NCBI GenBank assembly: GCA_018350325.1
Contig: JAEVLN010000005.1
Coordinates: 4,376,393-4,440,392 of the forward strand
Direction: 5' to 3'
Source: Globodera rostochiensis
Taxonomy: Eukaryota; Nematoda; Chromadorea; Rhabditida; Heteroderidae
DNA length: 64,000 nucleotides
Part shown: positions 34,263 to 44,752 of the stretch, one piece after another
Layout of the letters: each line of letters begins with the position of its first letter
How positions within the stretch are numbered: position 1 is the stretch's first letter
Position numbers and translations under genes: made by a program
Notes under the pieces: generated by a model
What the model was told of the DNA's origin: nothing
The model's database searches: none
The model's input: the letters and a program-made list of their open reading frames with translations, nothing else

Positions 34263-35176
34263 CTATCGTTTAAATTGCTTTTTCCATCTAACCAAAGTGG
34301 CTCTGCCAATATTCAACATTTTCGCTATGTCCGCGTCACTAATTTTAGGGGTTTTGTCTTTAATTTCATAAAAACGTTTCATCAATTCCTTTTGTTCGCA
34401 GTGGGAGTACATATGGTTTGGTTCTGTAAAAAAATTTTATAATCTAAAAATAATAAATTTGGCTCGAAAAACTCACTGGTTTGGCCAAGTTTTCGTTTCC
34501 ACTTGTAAATTGTTGCAAAATTGAGGCCCAACTCTTTTGCGACAGTTTTATCAATTTCATTGTGATAAGAGTTTTTGAATCCGGCCCGCATTAACTCGGC
34601 TTTCATTTGATCAAATTTCTCTAACAAATTTTTTCGCTCATTTTTTTCTTTCCCGAAGTTATGCCTTTTTTGACTTAGGCCAAATTCTTTTTTCCATTTA
34701 TATATTTTTGAACGACTGACTTTTAAATGTTTAGCAATTTTATTATCAATTCGAACCCATTCTTTTGCCGAATATTTTCCTTTTTGCTTAAATTCGTTTT
34801 TTATTGCGAGAAATTTGTTGACAATTTTACGTTTTCGCTCATTTTCAGCAATATTTTCGTTTGAAGAAACTTCGTTCAGGTCTTCGCCATTTTTGGAGTG
34901 ATCAGAGTGATCAGACTCTGTGAGAGGAGGATTCTGATCAGTTGAATTGGGTTCAATTTGTCCAATTTGGGTGTTCTGTCGATCGATTTGGTGATGGACA
35001 TTTTGTCCAAAGTTTGTTGGCGCCGGCATTTTCAAATCTTCGGCTTCACCTTTGTCCCACCAGCCTTCTCCGAATATTTCATCAAATGTTTTGAGCTCCA
35101 ATTTTACGGCTTCGGCTTTGTCCAGTAAATTTGTTGAGAAGAATAAAACCAAAAATAAAATCCAAAATTCTTCCAT
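34263..35176 (-). CDS. Secreted HTH-repeat family protein, 286 aa, early stop removes the tail
   Basis: Exon 1 is 35176-34477 and exon 2 is 34423-34263; the 53-nt intron has GTGAGT at 34476 and TTTACAG ending at 34424, phase 1. It has a signal peptide (MEEFWILFLVLFFSTN), the FDEIFGEGWWD segment, one IGQIEPNSTDQ repeat, a longer linker (NGEDLNEVSSNENIAENE) and modules 1 and 2 (KIYKWKKEFG, TIYKWKRKLG). Module 3 is complete to RWKKQFKR, where CAG of sister copies is TAG. The usual tail of about 30 residues (QQFHPNSVD...) is therefore lost, though its DNA continues to about 34170. Whether the shortened protein works is unknown; an in-frame upstream ATG exists, but the signal peptide fixes the start chosen. 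Confidence 0.75.
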
Positions 35177-35199
35177 TTTATTTGGGAAAAAAACTTCTG

Positions 35200-35480
35200 A
35201 ATAAGTCATGATTTATATGAAATTCCAATTAATTTAATAATTTAAAAAGAAAATTGTGTTAAAGATTCTCTCAAAATTTTCAAATTTTTTACAATATTAA
35301 TAAATATTTTTAGCTTTGAAAGTAATAAATGACAACCCCAATTGGAATGGGCATTCATATAATTCATATTCTTTAATAATATCTCACCCAAATCAATATT
35401 CCTGACATTTTGTAAATATATTTTCGATAATATATTCATTACTTTACAAAAATTAAATTGTGAATACCAAATGAAAAAAT
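35200..35480 (-). promoter_or_regulatory. Conserved upstream block of the gene at 34263-35176
   Basis: GTAATAAATGACAACCCC, GGGCATTCATATAATTC, TCTCACCCAAATCAATATTC and AATTGTGAATACC follow the family order. Confidence 0.6.
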
Positions 35481-35659
35481 ATTTTAATATAGTTTATAAT
35501 TAATGGCCCTGGAGGAAAAATGACTTTTCGCCACAGACGAAGACAATCTTTTTTTTTGTTGTTGCTTTTCCTCCAATTTTGCGATCGGAGCTTTTTGAAC
35601 ACAAATGGGCACCAGGGAGCTGCGTACTCAAATGTCTAATGTTCAAAAGACCCACTCTG

Positions 35660-35850
35660 TTGAGAATGTCCATCGAAAGAATTTGGATGAAATTGCTGTC
35701 GTTTAAATTGCTTTTTCCATTTATACAAAGTGTCTCTTCCAATTTTCAACATTTTGGCAATGTCTCCGTCATTAATTTTAGGATTTTTGTCTTTAATTTG
35801 ATAATACGTTTTTTTGTTCGCTGTCGGAGTGTTTATATTGTGGTTTTTGT
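35660..35850 (-). pseudogene. Orphan exon 2 (module 3) of the family
   Basis: The minus strand reads TPTANKKTYYQIKDKNPK, then INDGDIAKMLKIG, then TLYKWKKQFKRQQFHPNS, a clear module 3, ending in unrelated SQQSGSFEH. No exon 1, intron donor or module 1/2 lies upstream; homology stops at the left edge of the exon near 35850. Confidence 0.75.
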
Positions 35851-36246
35851 CAATTTCTGGTGCTAAGCAATCCTTTTTTGAGCTGGGCAAGCCTTTTTCA
35901 ATTTTATTAAACTTCAATTTAATTTTTGTATTTATTTTAATGTGACCAATTTGTTCACCCTTAACACATTTCTCTAACACAATTGTTTTATGGGTTTGCA
36001 GAAGATTTAATTTTCACTTAACAGCATCCTAGTTAGGTGACAAATCCCCCTATTTTACTAATATGGACATTCAATTTGGTCCGAATGCATTTGAATTTTC
36101 TGATTTTGTCACCCGACTATGCCATACTATTAATGAATTGTATTTTTGCCCAGAGCATTTTGCACTAATTATTTTTGATAGAACAGAGTGTGAATCACCG
36201 AAAACTTTCTTTATTGGATCCATTGCCTGATGTTGATAGGTTATAT

Positions 36247-37415
36247 TAGGGTTGCTCCCCGACCCCTCGGGGGTGGAAAAGTCGGGGTCGGGGTTGGCAA
36301 TGTCGGGGTCGGGGACGACCAAATTTTTTGGGGTCGGGGTTCGGGGTTGAAGAAAATTATTTTGTTCATATTTTTCATAAAAATTTCAGCAATGACTTCA
36401 CTAGGCAAGCATAAAACATAATTTTTATTTTTAAATCCGTTCATCATCTTTAAAAATCTCGAAAGTGAAGGGAATTTTGTAATTTCTGAAAAAAAATTTG
36501 AAGGAGTTTCTCGTCATGTTTGACTTGGCCCAACAACTCAGAATAATAAAAATCACCACATTTTTTCGAAAGGCGAAAACTTCTCCAAAAATCTCGGTGT
36601 GGCCAAGTTTAACTTTTCTGAGCAATTTTCTAAAAAAATTTGAGGGGAGGGCGGATTGGCGCCTGAGAATTTTAGAATTTTTGTTGGGATTTGCAAGCAA
36701 AAAGTTAAAAAAATGGTGGTGTTTTTACAAGCTTTTTAGGAATAGGGGAGTCGGCGGTGCCGATAGGCGCCGCCGGGAAATTTTTTTGAAGATTTTAGCA
36801 ATGTTTGTTAAGAAAATTGCTTCAAAATTAACGAAATTCGGCTAACACTTCTTAAATTTTGGAAGTTTTTAGTGAAAAATTTAGACTATAACTTGTTGAA
36901 TTCTCAAAATTTTAAAGAAATAGTAAATGAAATTAAATTGTGCTATTTTTTTCTACAATTTATGACACTAAAAAACTTATCATTCAGCTTTGAACAAAGT
37001 AATAAATACATGTTTTAAATAGTCGCCCAATTTTGCTGACCAAAAGAGTAAAAATGATCTGAATTCGCATCAAAAATATTTTAAAAAACACGGGAACAAT
37101 TTTAAAAATTGTTTCCTGCGTCATTGGCATTATATAAAGTAGTAAAAACTCAATTACGCATCGGGATCTGAACCCCAACTGACCCGTCACCCAGACTCAA
37201 CCACTCACCACTACAACACAAATACACGCATGCTTACATTTTCAAAAGTACTTATTGCTAAAAAAGTCAATCTTTAGGGGTGTTTGTTCACCCCCGATCC
37301 ACGACCCAAAAAAAGGTCGGGATCGGGGTCGGGGAGGCCGGGGTTGGCACTGTCGGGGTCGGGCTCGGGGACGACCCCTTTTTTGGGCTCGGGTCGGGGT
37401 CGGGGAGCAACCCTA
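36247..37415. mobile_element. hAT-like element with GGGGTCGGGG word ends, 1.17 kb
   Basis: TAGGGTTGCTCCCCGACCCC and its inverse GGTCGGGGAGCAACCCTA are the ends. Flanks GGTTATAT and GTTTATAT match at 7 of 8. GTCGGGGTCGGGG words fill both ends (36250-36345, 37280-37410). A minus-strand SINE-like element sits inside. No transposase was found. Confidence 0.8.
36740..37215 (-). mobile_element. SINE-like element with tRNA-like head and GC stem-loop
   Basis: On the minus strand the head reads TAGTGGTGAGTGGTTGAG and GGGTTCAGATCCCGATG (37215-37150). The body follows, and the GC palindrome (plus strand GTCGGCGGTGCCGATAGGCG) is at 36750. The order equals that of 31160-31560. Confidence 0.6.
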
Positions 37416-38080
37416 GTTTATATGATAAAAATAGTCCTGGATATGACTGACCCAACAAGGCTTGCATTGATTCACAATGGGATTTGCGAACTCACAACCG
37501 GCTTTTTGACGTCAGATTTTGTTATACAAATTGTTAGTCCATCTGGCCAATCAACTCCAAAATAAATAAATCTTTTTTTATTATCTAAATTTTAAAAAAA
37601 CTTCGTGAAGCTTATAAAAAAGGTGAAGAGATAGAAGTCATAGGAAGAGAGGAATAAATACGAGAGACTGTTGATATTTTATCAAAATTAATAAGTAATA
37701 ATCCATTGTTGATAGTGACGCAATTAATTGTGCTTTATTCTGAATCCTATTTGTTCAATAATTGTTCTTTATTATGTTAGATTTTTTTTTAGTAACCTAT
37801 TAAATTTTTTCAATAAAAAAACAAAAATTTGACCTCTAAAATTTTGAGAAAATTTTCAACCCCGCACGTGGGGTTTCAACCCAGGCCAAACTGACGGAAT
37901 TAATTGTGGGTTTTTTGTTTCTATTTGTTCAATAATTGTTATTTATTGTTGCCCAATTTAAAGCCACTCAACTTGCAATTATGATGTTTTGAGATATTGA
38001 CGGAGTAGTTATTTGGGTTGAGCATGTTATAATATGTTTCACGTTTAAATTCCGTCATTACTTCGTTTTTTGCATTTGGC
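37416..38080. other. Intergenic, no gene seen
   Basis: AT-rich sequence. ATTTGTTCAATAATTGTT occurs twice (37747, 37922) together with related text, suggesting a small duplication. No coding signal. Confidence 0.35.
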
Positions 38081-38084
38081 TATT

Positions 38085-38358
38085 CACAAAAATGATGATT
38101 ATTATCGAAAACATATTAAAATGTCATTTAATATTATTGATTACGAGTGGGATAAAAATTATTAAAGAATATGATTTATCTGAATAAATGCCCATTTCAA
38201 TTATAGGCTGGCATTTATTACTTTCAATCATTTTTTATAAAGCTGTATCACAAAAATAATTGACAAATTTTTCCATCGAATTTTCCTTTAAATTTTATTA
38301 AATTAACTCTAATTAAACATAAATCTCTCTAAATTCAGAAGTTTTTTGCCCAAGTAAA
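38085..38358 (+). promoter_or_regulatory. Conserved upstream block of the gene at 38359
   Basis: GGCTATTCACAAAAATGATG, TAAAGAATATGATTTATCTG and TGGCATTTATTACTTTCAAT occur in the family order, on the plus strand. The last match lies about 130 bp before the start codon. Confidence 0.6.
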
Positions 38359-39305
38359 ATGAAAACATTTTCGGTTTTAATTTTTGTGGCATTCTTCTTC
38401 GCAACAAATTCACTGGATAAAGCCGAATCCGTAAAATTGGAGCTGAAAACATTTGATGAAATATTCGGAGAAGGCTGGTGGGACAAAGGTGAAGCCGAAG
38501 ATTTGAAAACGCCGGCTCCAACAAACTTTGGACAAAATGTCCATCACCAAATCGACCGACAGAACACCCAAATTGGACAAATTGAACCCAATTCAACTGA
38601 TCAGAATCCTCCTCTCACAGGGTCTGATCACTCTGATAATGCCAAAGCTGAAGATGAGCGAAAACAAAAAATTGTCAGCAAATTCCACGCGATGAAAGAA
38701 GAATTTAAGCAAAAAAGAAAATATTCAAGAAAAGAAATGAATCAAATTGAGGAAAAAATTTCTAAACATTTAAAAGTCAATCGCAAAAAAATATATAAAT
38801 GGAAAAAAGAATTTTGCCTAAGTCAAAAAGTGTCCTATGAAAAAGAAGAACGTAAACATTTTGTAGAGAAATTTGATCAAATGAAAGCCGAGTTAAAGCG
38901 GGCCGGACTCAAAAACTCTTATAAGCACGAAATTGATGAAACTGTCGCAAAAGAATTGGGCATAACTGATAGAACAATTTACAGGTGGAAACGAAAACTT
39001 GGCCAAACCGGTGAGTATTTCAACCCAATTTTATTAATTAAATTCTTTTTACAGAACCAAAACATATGCAACCCCACAGCGAACAAAAGGAATTGATTAA
39101 ATGTTATTATGAAATAAAGAACAAAAATCCTAAAATGAGTGTTGGGGACATTGCCAAAATGTTGAAAATTGGAAGAGCTACTTTATATAAATGGAAAAAG
39201 CAATTTAAACGACAGCAATTCTATCCAAATTCTGTCGATTCTGTGGAGAATGCCGCGGCAAATATTCAGGAAAAGAGGCCTCGAATTTGGGGAGTATTTG
39301 AATGA
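38359..39305 (+). CDS. Secreted HTH-repeat family protein, 300 aa, intact
   Basis: Exon 1 is 38359-39010 and exon 2 is 39055-39305; the 44-nt intron has GTGAGT at 39011 and TTTTTACAG ending at 39054, phase 1. Residues 1-19 are a signal peptide (MKTFSVLIFVAFFFATNS). Then come FDEIFGEGWWD (32-42) and one IGQIEPNSTDQ repeat (72-82). Module 1 is about 101-152 (KIYKWKKEFC), module 2 about 163-215 (TIYRWKRKLG) and module 3 about 227-268 (TLYKWKKQFK). The last 15 residues differ from the family tail because a small indel after ANIQE changes the frame (KRPRIWGVFE instead of IGNSNLG). It is the only one of the intact plus-strand copies with a short linker. Confidence 0.85.
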
Positions 39306-39795
39306 ATGGTCAATGAAATGCCCCGTGTTGTTGTTGTCGCTATTTTATTGTCATTTTAACCCTGCCTATTAATTATATTCCTTTAAATTTGATGCTTTTC
39401 CTTTTTTCGGAATGCTTGTTGCAATTGATATAAAAATGTTCTGAACGGGCGAATCGTTTCCATTTCCCAGAAAGGGGGTACGGAGAATTACGCACCGACA
39501 GTTTTCGGAGAATTGTTTAAATAATACTTCTCACAGGTTGCCAGCCTTTCATGATTTCCTTTGCTCTTTTTTTATTTCATCAATATCAAGTAAGAAGTTT
39601 TCAAAGATTTAAAATATGTCCTTGTCCAGGGGCATTTTCCCGTAATTAAAACAAAATTTATGAAAAGAATTTTCTCTTCGTAATTGACTGGCAACCTGTG
39701 AGAAGTATTATTTTAAAAAATTTTTTCGGTTCTCGTTATTATAGAAAGCTATAATCGAAAAATTGATTTTAATAACATTTTGTTGGTTGATCATT
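39306..39795. other. Intergenic; short inverted segment
   Basis: AATACTTCTCACAGGTTGCCAG at 39523 is mirrored by CTGGCAACCTGTGAGAAGTATT at 39688, a foldback of about 190 bp. GTGCGCAATTCTCC-like text also appears near 40910. No gene is seen. Confidence 0.5.
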
Positions 39796-39804
39796 ATTTT
39801 TATG

Positions 39805-40454
39805 GTACCACGACAAATGCGGATTTAACAAATGCGGACGACACATGCGGACGACATTTCCGGATAACGACATTTGCGGATTGGACATTTGCGGATCGAG
39901 CGACACTTGCGGACGATCACGAGAAAACGTCATTTGCGGACGACGTTTGCGGACTAGAATAAAAAAATTTTGAGATCAAAACTTTTATATTTTAAATGGA
40001 ACGGAGGACGGGCTCGTCAGTGCGAGCCCTTCCTCATATCCATAAAAGCATTATTTGTGTTGGCCCTTTAATCGCAGACACACGGAACTAAATAAAGCCT
40101 TTTTTTTTGCATCAAAATTGCGTATATGAAAAGTAGTCCCATCTCATCCTCTCCCTTACGAAACAATGTTATGCTTTTCATATGCTTTTGTTTCTGCAGT
40201 GGCTTTAATTTAGTTCTGTGTGTCTGCGATTAAAGGGCCAACACAAATAATGCTTTTATGGACTATGAGGAAGGGCTCGCACTGACGAGCCCCGCCCTCC
40301 ATTCCATTTAAAATATAAAAGTTTTGGTATCAAAATTTTTTATTTTTACAGATCGAGTCCGCAAGTGTTGCCATCCGCAAATGTTGTATAATCCGCAAAT
40401 GTCGTCCGTAAGTGTCGTTCCGCAAATGTCGCTATCCGCAAGTGTCGGGACACG
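39805..40454. mobile_element. Mutator-like foldback element, 650 bp
   Basis: Long inverted arms of about 290 bp: GTTGGCCCTTTAATCGCAGAC on the left is mirrored by GTCTGCGATTAAAGGGCCAAC on the right, and GGGCTCGTCAGTGCGAGCCC mirrors GGGCTCGCACTGACGAGCCC. The outer parts are GCGGACGACATTT words. An exact 9-bp direct repeat ATTTTTATG flanks it (39796-39804, 40455-40463), the size typical of Mutator-like insertion. The loop (about 40105-40195) encodes nothing. Confidence 0.85.
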
Positions 40455-40494
40455 ATTTTTATGACTTATTTGATTAAAAAAAAAATTGTTGAAT

Positions 40495-40745
40495 AGAAGA
40501 GGATTCGAACTTTCACAGACAAAAAGAGAATTGAGAACATAACCACCAGGACACACCAGCACTTGAGTGCCTGTAGTCTTTTGTCGTTAAATGAAAATTC
40601 AAAAACTTTGAGGGCCTATATCTCGTTCCCCAGGCCTCCTTAGCAAAAATGAATGTCACTTTGTGGTAGAAATGTGGTGGTGATCTATCTCTGTGCCAAG
40701 TTTCATCCCGAAACTCCGCGGACACTTGGGGGCCCTCCCTTTGTT
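40495..40745 (-). repeat. tRNA-like dispersed repeat, copy 1
   Basis: On the minus strand a segment with GTGTCCGCGGAGTTTCGGG and GATATAGGCCCTCAAAG precedes a tRNA-like part (CCTGGTGGTTATG, GTTCGAATCC). The same order recurs at 41465-41705, so it is a family of about 250 bp. Confidence 0.55.
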
Positions 40746-40799
40746 AGGCTTAAGCCTAACGAACCCCAACCCAGTGTGGTTTAAACCACTTTAAATTCT

Positions 40800-41074
40800 C
40801 AATTTAATTTTCAATTGACGAATTCGTAATCAGCGTATCAAATAACATAATTTCAGACAATTTTGTATAAAAAATTTTTTCAAAAATTTTGACCCGTGGT
40901 GCGCAATTCTCCGGGTTGGTGCGCAATTTTTGGTGCGCAATTCTCCGAAAACTGCCGGTGTGCAATTCTCCTAGCGCCCCAGAAAGCGGGCTAAAATCAA
41001 AACTACCATAAAAATCAAACAATTTTCCACCCCTAAAAAAGGGATTTTTGGGGCCTTGAGCAGCTTGATGTTGG
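40800..41074. other. Intergenic, no gene seen
   Basis: TGGTGCGCAATTCTCC words occur three times near 40895-40975. There is no coding signal. Confidence 0.35.
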
Positions 41075-41127
41075 TATAGTGGTGAGTGGTGGAGGCAGTT
41101 GAACTTTTGGTGTGTGTTCAGGGGATC
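41075..41127 (+). mobile_element. 5' head of a SINE-like element, split by a Mutator-like insertion
   Basis: GTATAGTGGTGAGTGGTGG and TGTTCAGGGGATCAGG are the tRNA-like head. The matching body and GC palindrome resume at about 43140 (ATGACAAATCACAAGTTTTC and CGGCGACGCCTATCGACAG). Confidence 0.55.
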
Positions 41128-41464
41128 AGGGGCGCCACTACAACTCGCCTATGTAACATTTCGCCTACAAAGCCAAAAAGCAACACTTTGCCTCGCAACA
41201 TTTCGACTATTTACATTTCGCCTACCAAGTCAAAAGCAACATTTCTCCTACAAATTTTAATATCTTTTTTTTAAAATTTTCTTTGACAAACGATTAAGCA
41301 TTTTGCAATTGTTTTTGTGCTTCAAACATTTTTTTGAAAATTATCATATGTGTGAAAATCAATAAAAATTTTAATATAATAAAAAAAATTTGTATAAAAT
41401 TACAGAGGAATCTGGTTTGAGTTATAATTCATCGAAAAGCACAAAAAACATTGAAAAAAAAATA

Positions 41465-41705
41465 TTTGCACCGCGGGGATTCGAACCTGGGAAGGGCAAA
41501 AAAAGAATTCAGAGCACAGTCACTGTGCCACGAAAGCAGACAAACGGCTTACATTAAAAGATGAATTTATTGCAAATATTTAAAGTTTAAAGCCTCATAT
41601 CTCTTCCCCGGAGGGTATTTGGCAAAAAATGACAACAGTTTATTTAAGAACCCAGGGGTGCTCTATCCACCCACCAAGTTTTGTTCGGATCCGCCACGGA
41701 CACCC
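41465..41705 (-). repeat. tRNA-like dispersed repeat, copy 2
   Basis: On the minus strand: GTGTCCGTGGCGGATCCG, GAGATATGAGGCTTTAAAC, then TCGTGGCACAGTGACTG and GGTTCGAATCCCCGCGG. The layout equals that of 40495-40745. Confidence 0.55.
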
Positions 41706-42220
41706 GAAGACCTTCCTTTGTGAGCATGTAACCCGACCAAGTACCCTTTGATCTGGAGTCCGAGAAGGGTAACAACTTGCAAAAGATCGATGTCAGTTCC
41801 ATATTCGGCATCCTGGAGTGTGGTCATGATCGCTTGTTCCTAAAAAACAAATTGCTTGTGACGATGCTGACTGTTTAGATGTAGCCGGGCTGAGCGATAG
41901 GCGCCATGTCATTTGGGCACCGAGCCTTTAGGGCACCGAGTCATTTGGGCACCGATTCCGGATTTTTAAAAAAATAAACTACGAAATAGTATAACAAATT
42001 GTGATTTAAATTTAATAATTATTCCAATGTATATTTAGTAAAATTATATTGTGAACTTGTAATATAACGATAATTACTGAATTATTTGTTATTACTGCAA
42101 ATAAACAACTTGTTTTTATCTATATGAAACTAATTTGCATTTAAATGGGTAAGCAAAGAGGTTGAATAATAACATCATCTTCGCACACACCCTCCCCCCC
42201 CCCCCCCAACCGAGGGCAAA

Positions 42221-42674
42221 ATGCCAATTCCTCAAGCTGCTGATCCCGAACTAAACAATGGACGTGGAGTTGATCGATGGATCAGAGGATGGCTTGAGAA
42301 TGCAGCGATTGCTCAACAACGAGCAGCATTTCCACCTGAACTTTGGAATACTGCGAACCGTCTTCAGAACGGCATTAGTACATAGAACTAATAAAAGCTT
42401 TGAAGCATGGCATCATCACTGGAATGTCAGATTTCGAGAAAATTCACCACTTTTGAGCCGCATTATTAGAGGGATAATGGATGAGGCGAGAATTTTTATA
42501 ACAATGGTGGAAGAAATATGGTAGCTCCAGCTAATGGAATACGAGGACGTGGAATGAAGAGAAAGGCTGACCATGTCAGACAGAATCAAAATCTCCTCGC
42601 ATTATTAAATCAGCGCTTAACACATGAGGAACTCAATTATTTGCGTGCGATTAGCTATCATTTGCCGGAGTAAT
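42221..42674 (+). pseudogene. Mutator-like (MULE) transposase C-terminal remnant
   Basis: Three frame-shifted segments: ADPELNNGRGVDRWIRGWL ... FPPELWNTANR; RTNKSFEAWHHHWNVRF with SPLLSRIIRGIMDEA; and ANGIRGRGMKRKADHVR ending in HLPE. The TN-x-x-E-x-W/F-H pattern is typical of the region after the MULE catalytic domain. The catalytic core itself is missing. It is consistent with the enclosing terminal repeats. Confidence 0.65.
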
Positions 42675-42705
42675 ATGTTGCAATGTTTTTTTAAAAATCC
42701 GGAAT

Positions 42706-42870
42706 CGGTGCCCAAATGACTCGTGCCCAAATGACTCGTGCCCAAATGACTCGTGCCCAAATGACTCGTGCCCAAATGACTCGTGCCCAAATGACTCGTG
42801 CCCAAATGACTCGTGCCCAAATGACTCGTGCCCAAATGACTCGTGCCCAAATGACTTGTGCCAAAATGAC
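42706..42870. repeat. 15-bp tandem repeat, about 11 copies
   Basis: Units of GACTCGTGCCCAAAT run head to tail, forming the sub-terminal part of the inner Mutator-like element. The open frames across it are by-products of the 15-bp period. Confidence 0.95.
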
Positions 42871-43139
42871 CGGCTCCGTATTCTGCATCATCCGAAACAG
42901 CTCGCAAAAAGTCCCACAAAGCGGGATGGTTATTCAATTCGCGCTAGAAATACAGTTAGAAAACCCTGGAATTTTAGGTAATTGTTGTCAAAAATACGCC
43001 TTCAATTTGTCAAAAGAAATGTTAAAATCGAATTTTTAAAAATCGAATTTTTAAAATTTGTAGGCGAAATGTTGCTTTTTGGCTGTGTAGGCGAAAGGTT
43101 GGGTATGCGAAATGTAACTTTTTAGTTTTAAATTTTTTT

Positions 43140-43400
43140 TTTAAATCCCATTTTTAAAAATATTTTACATGACAAATCACAAGTTTTCATTTCATTTTTT
43201 GATTGTACAAATTCGCTGAATATTTAAAAAATTTATAACTTTGTTTAAAGTGAGTGATCGTAAATTACTTTAGTGCCATAAAATGCAGAAAAGCCAATTT
43301 TCTTAACAATATTCGTTAAATTTTCAAAAAAATTTCCCGGCGACGCCTATCGACAGTGCTGACCCCCTCTCCCCAGCAGAAGTAAAGCAAAGTTCTCAAA
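43140..43400 (+). mobile_element. 3' part of the split SINE-like element
   Basis: The body ATGACAAATCACAAGTTTTC and the palindrome CCCGGCGACGCCTATCGAC at 43337, followed by a C-rich tract, complete the head at 41075. Confidence 0.55.
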
Positions 43401-44100
43401 AACCTTTATTGCTAACAAATTAGACGAGAGGAGTTTAATGCTAATAATTATGCATATCGGAGTGAAGCACAAATAAGATAGAAAAACCTTTTTTTTTGTT
43501 TATCAGAAATGCAAAAATTTCCTTGAAAAATTTTCGGGTTTCGGGTTCCGGAAAAATTTCGGAATTTTCGTGAATTCGGATTTCGGATAGAATCCTTTCG
43601 GAATTTCGGATTTTATTTTCCGATTTTGCATATCCCTGATGTTCAGCTATTTTAGGCGCCTAGGATTTTTTAGGGCCTAAAATCCAGGCAGACTAGTTTT
43701 TATAGGGTTCGGATTTGTATTTAACAATTTTGCCAAAATATGCTAAAATATAGGTCTTGGAGTGCTGGGATTTTGAAATTTACCGGTTTTTGGAATTTTT
43801 GCAAGCCGGAATTCCGGATTCCGGCCCTTTTTTTTTGGTTTCCGGTTACATTCCTGATACACATGAACCAAATAGAAAGCATTGGCACTGGCATAATTGG
43901 GCCAATTCCACGTCAACTCCACCGGCAAAAAGCGGAAGTTGGGCAATATAAAGACTGGAGTTTTTTTATGCATTTTGTTTGAAAAAACTCGAATTTCGTA
44001 TAAAGCATTTTGAATGATTCTTCTTGAAGCTGAAAACAGAAAAATTCTGGTGAGGGTATTAAAATGATCTCAAATACGTTCTATAGAGCAAACTTTTTTT
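43401..44100. repeat. Word-repeat debris, no gene
   Basis: TTTCGGATTTCGGAATTTTC words at 43535-43625 and GGAATTCCGGATTCCGG words at 43775-43830 resemble hAT-like interiors. No coding frame with support was found. Confidence 0.45.
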
Positions 44101-44119
44101 GAAAAACTAAATACAAAAA

Positions 44120-44315
44120 CTTTTCTGAACATTTGCCGCGGCATTCTCTTCCACAGAATGCCCATCGACAGAATTTGTGTAATTGATTTTTTCCATCTAT
44201 GCAAAGTGCGGCCTCCAATTTTAACATTTTGGCAATTTCCTTGTCACTAATTTTAGGATTTTGGTCATTAATTTTATAATAACGTTTCATCAATTCCTTT
44301 TGTTCGCTATGTTTT
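44120..44315 (-). pseudogene. Orphan, frameshifted exon 2 (module 3) of the family
   Basis: The minus strand reads EQKELMKRYYKINDQNPK and SDKEIAKMLK, then shifts at the position of KIGRRTL. The tail DNA (GAATGCCGCGGCAAATGTTC) is recognisable. It has no exon 1 or acceptor; homology ends right of 44315. Confidence 0.75.
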
Positions 44316-44449
44316 GGATTTCTTCGGAAAGTGGCTCTTCCAATTTGCAGCCTTTTAACTCGGTTTCGGTTTTTGGACCAAAAAAAGCCGCTTTCGGTTT
44401 CGATATAAAAATACAGAAACTGTCTGTGGAAGTCACAACAAACTGATTA

Positions 44450-44600
44450 GAGCCCGGACTTGAGCTTCGAGCGAGATCTCGAGTCGTTATTTTTCGAGAT
44501 CTCGAGTCGAGATTTTTCGAGATGTCGAGATCGAGATTCTGGAAAAAGCCGAGATTCTCGGAAAAATCTTGGGAAATTTCTTCGAGCGAGATCTCGAGTC
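44450..44600. repeat. GAGATCTCGAGTC word repeat
   Basis: Degenerate GAGATCTCGAGTCGAGATTT words follow TAGAGCCCGGAC. Related TCTCGAGTCTCGG words lie at 45955-46040, on the other side of the gene at 44753-45706. Whether the two blocks are ends of one element is unclear, because no matched terminus was found. Confidence 0.5.
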
Positions 44601-44752
44601 GAGATTTTTTGATTTATAAATTTTACTTTATTTGAATGATTCTTTTATACTTTTAAAAAGATTAAAGAAACAAAAACATTTTCAATAACCCCGATCCCAA
44701 AAAAATAATAACATTTTCTTAAGGGGGCGCCTACAAAGTCCGTATATTATTT

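Larger units (their letters stand above)
41908..42870. mobile_element. Mutator-like element with GTCATTTGGGCAC tandem ends
   Basis: GTCATTTGGGCACCGA words at the left (41908-41957) are the inverse of tandem GTGCCCAAATGACTC units at the right (42709-42870), and GATTCCGGATTTTTAAAAA mirrors TTTTTAAAAATCCGGAATC. It encloses the transposase remnant at 42221-42674. The flanking 9-mers match only partly (6 of 9), so the target duplication is uncertain. Confidence 0.7.
41128..43130. mobile_element. Mutator-like element with ACATTTCGCCTAC word ends, 2 kb
   Basis: ACATTTCGCCTACAAAGCC and repeated CATTTCGCCTAC words at 41155-41255 are mirrored by GGCTGTGTAGGCGAAAGG at 43081-43099. The exact outer ends are not sharp. 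It holds a second copy of the tRNA-like repeat and an inner Mutator-like element, and it interrupts a SINE-like element. Confidence 0.6.

Noticed and set aside
42617..43039. Proteins of TRAQM, HLGTS or VIWAR repeats
   Set aside because: They are translations of the 15-bp terminal repeat of a Mutator-like element.
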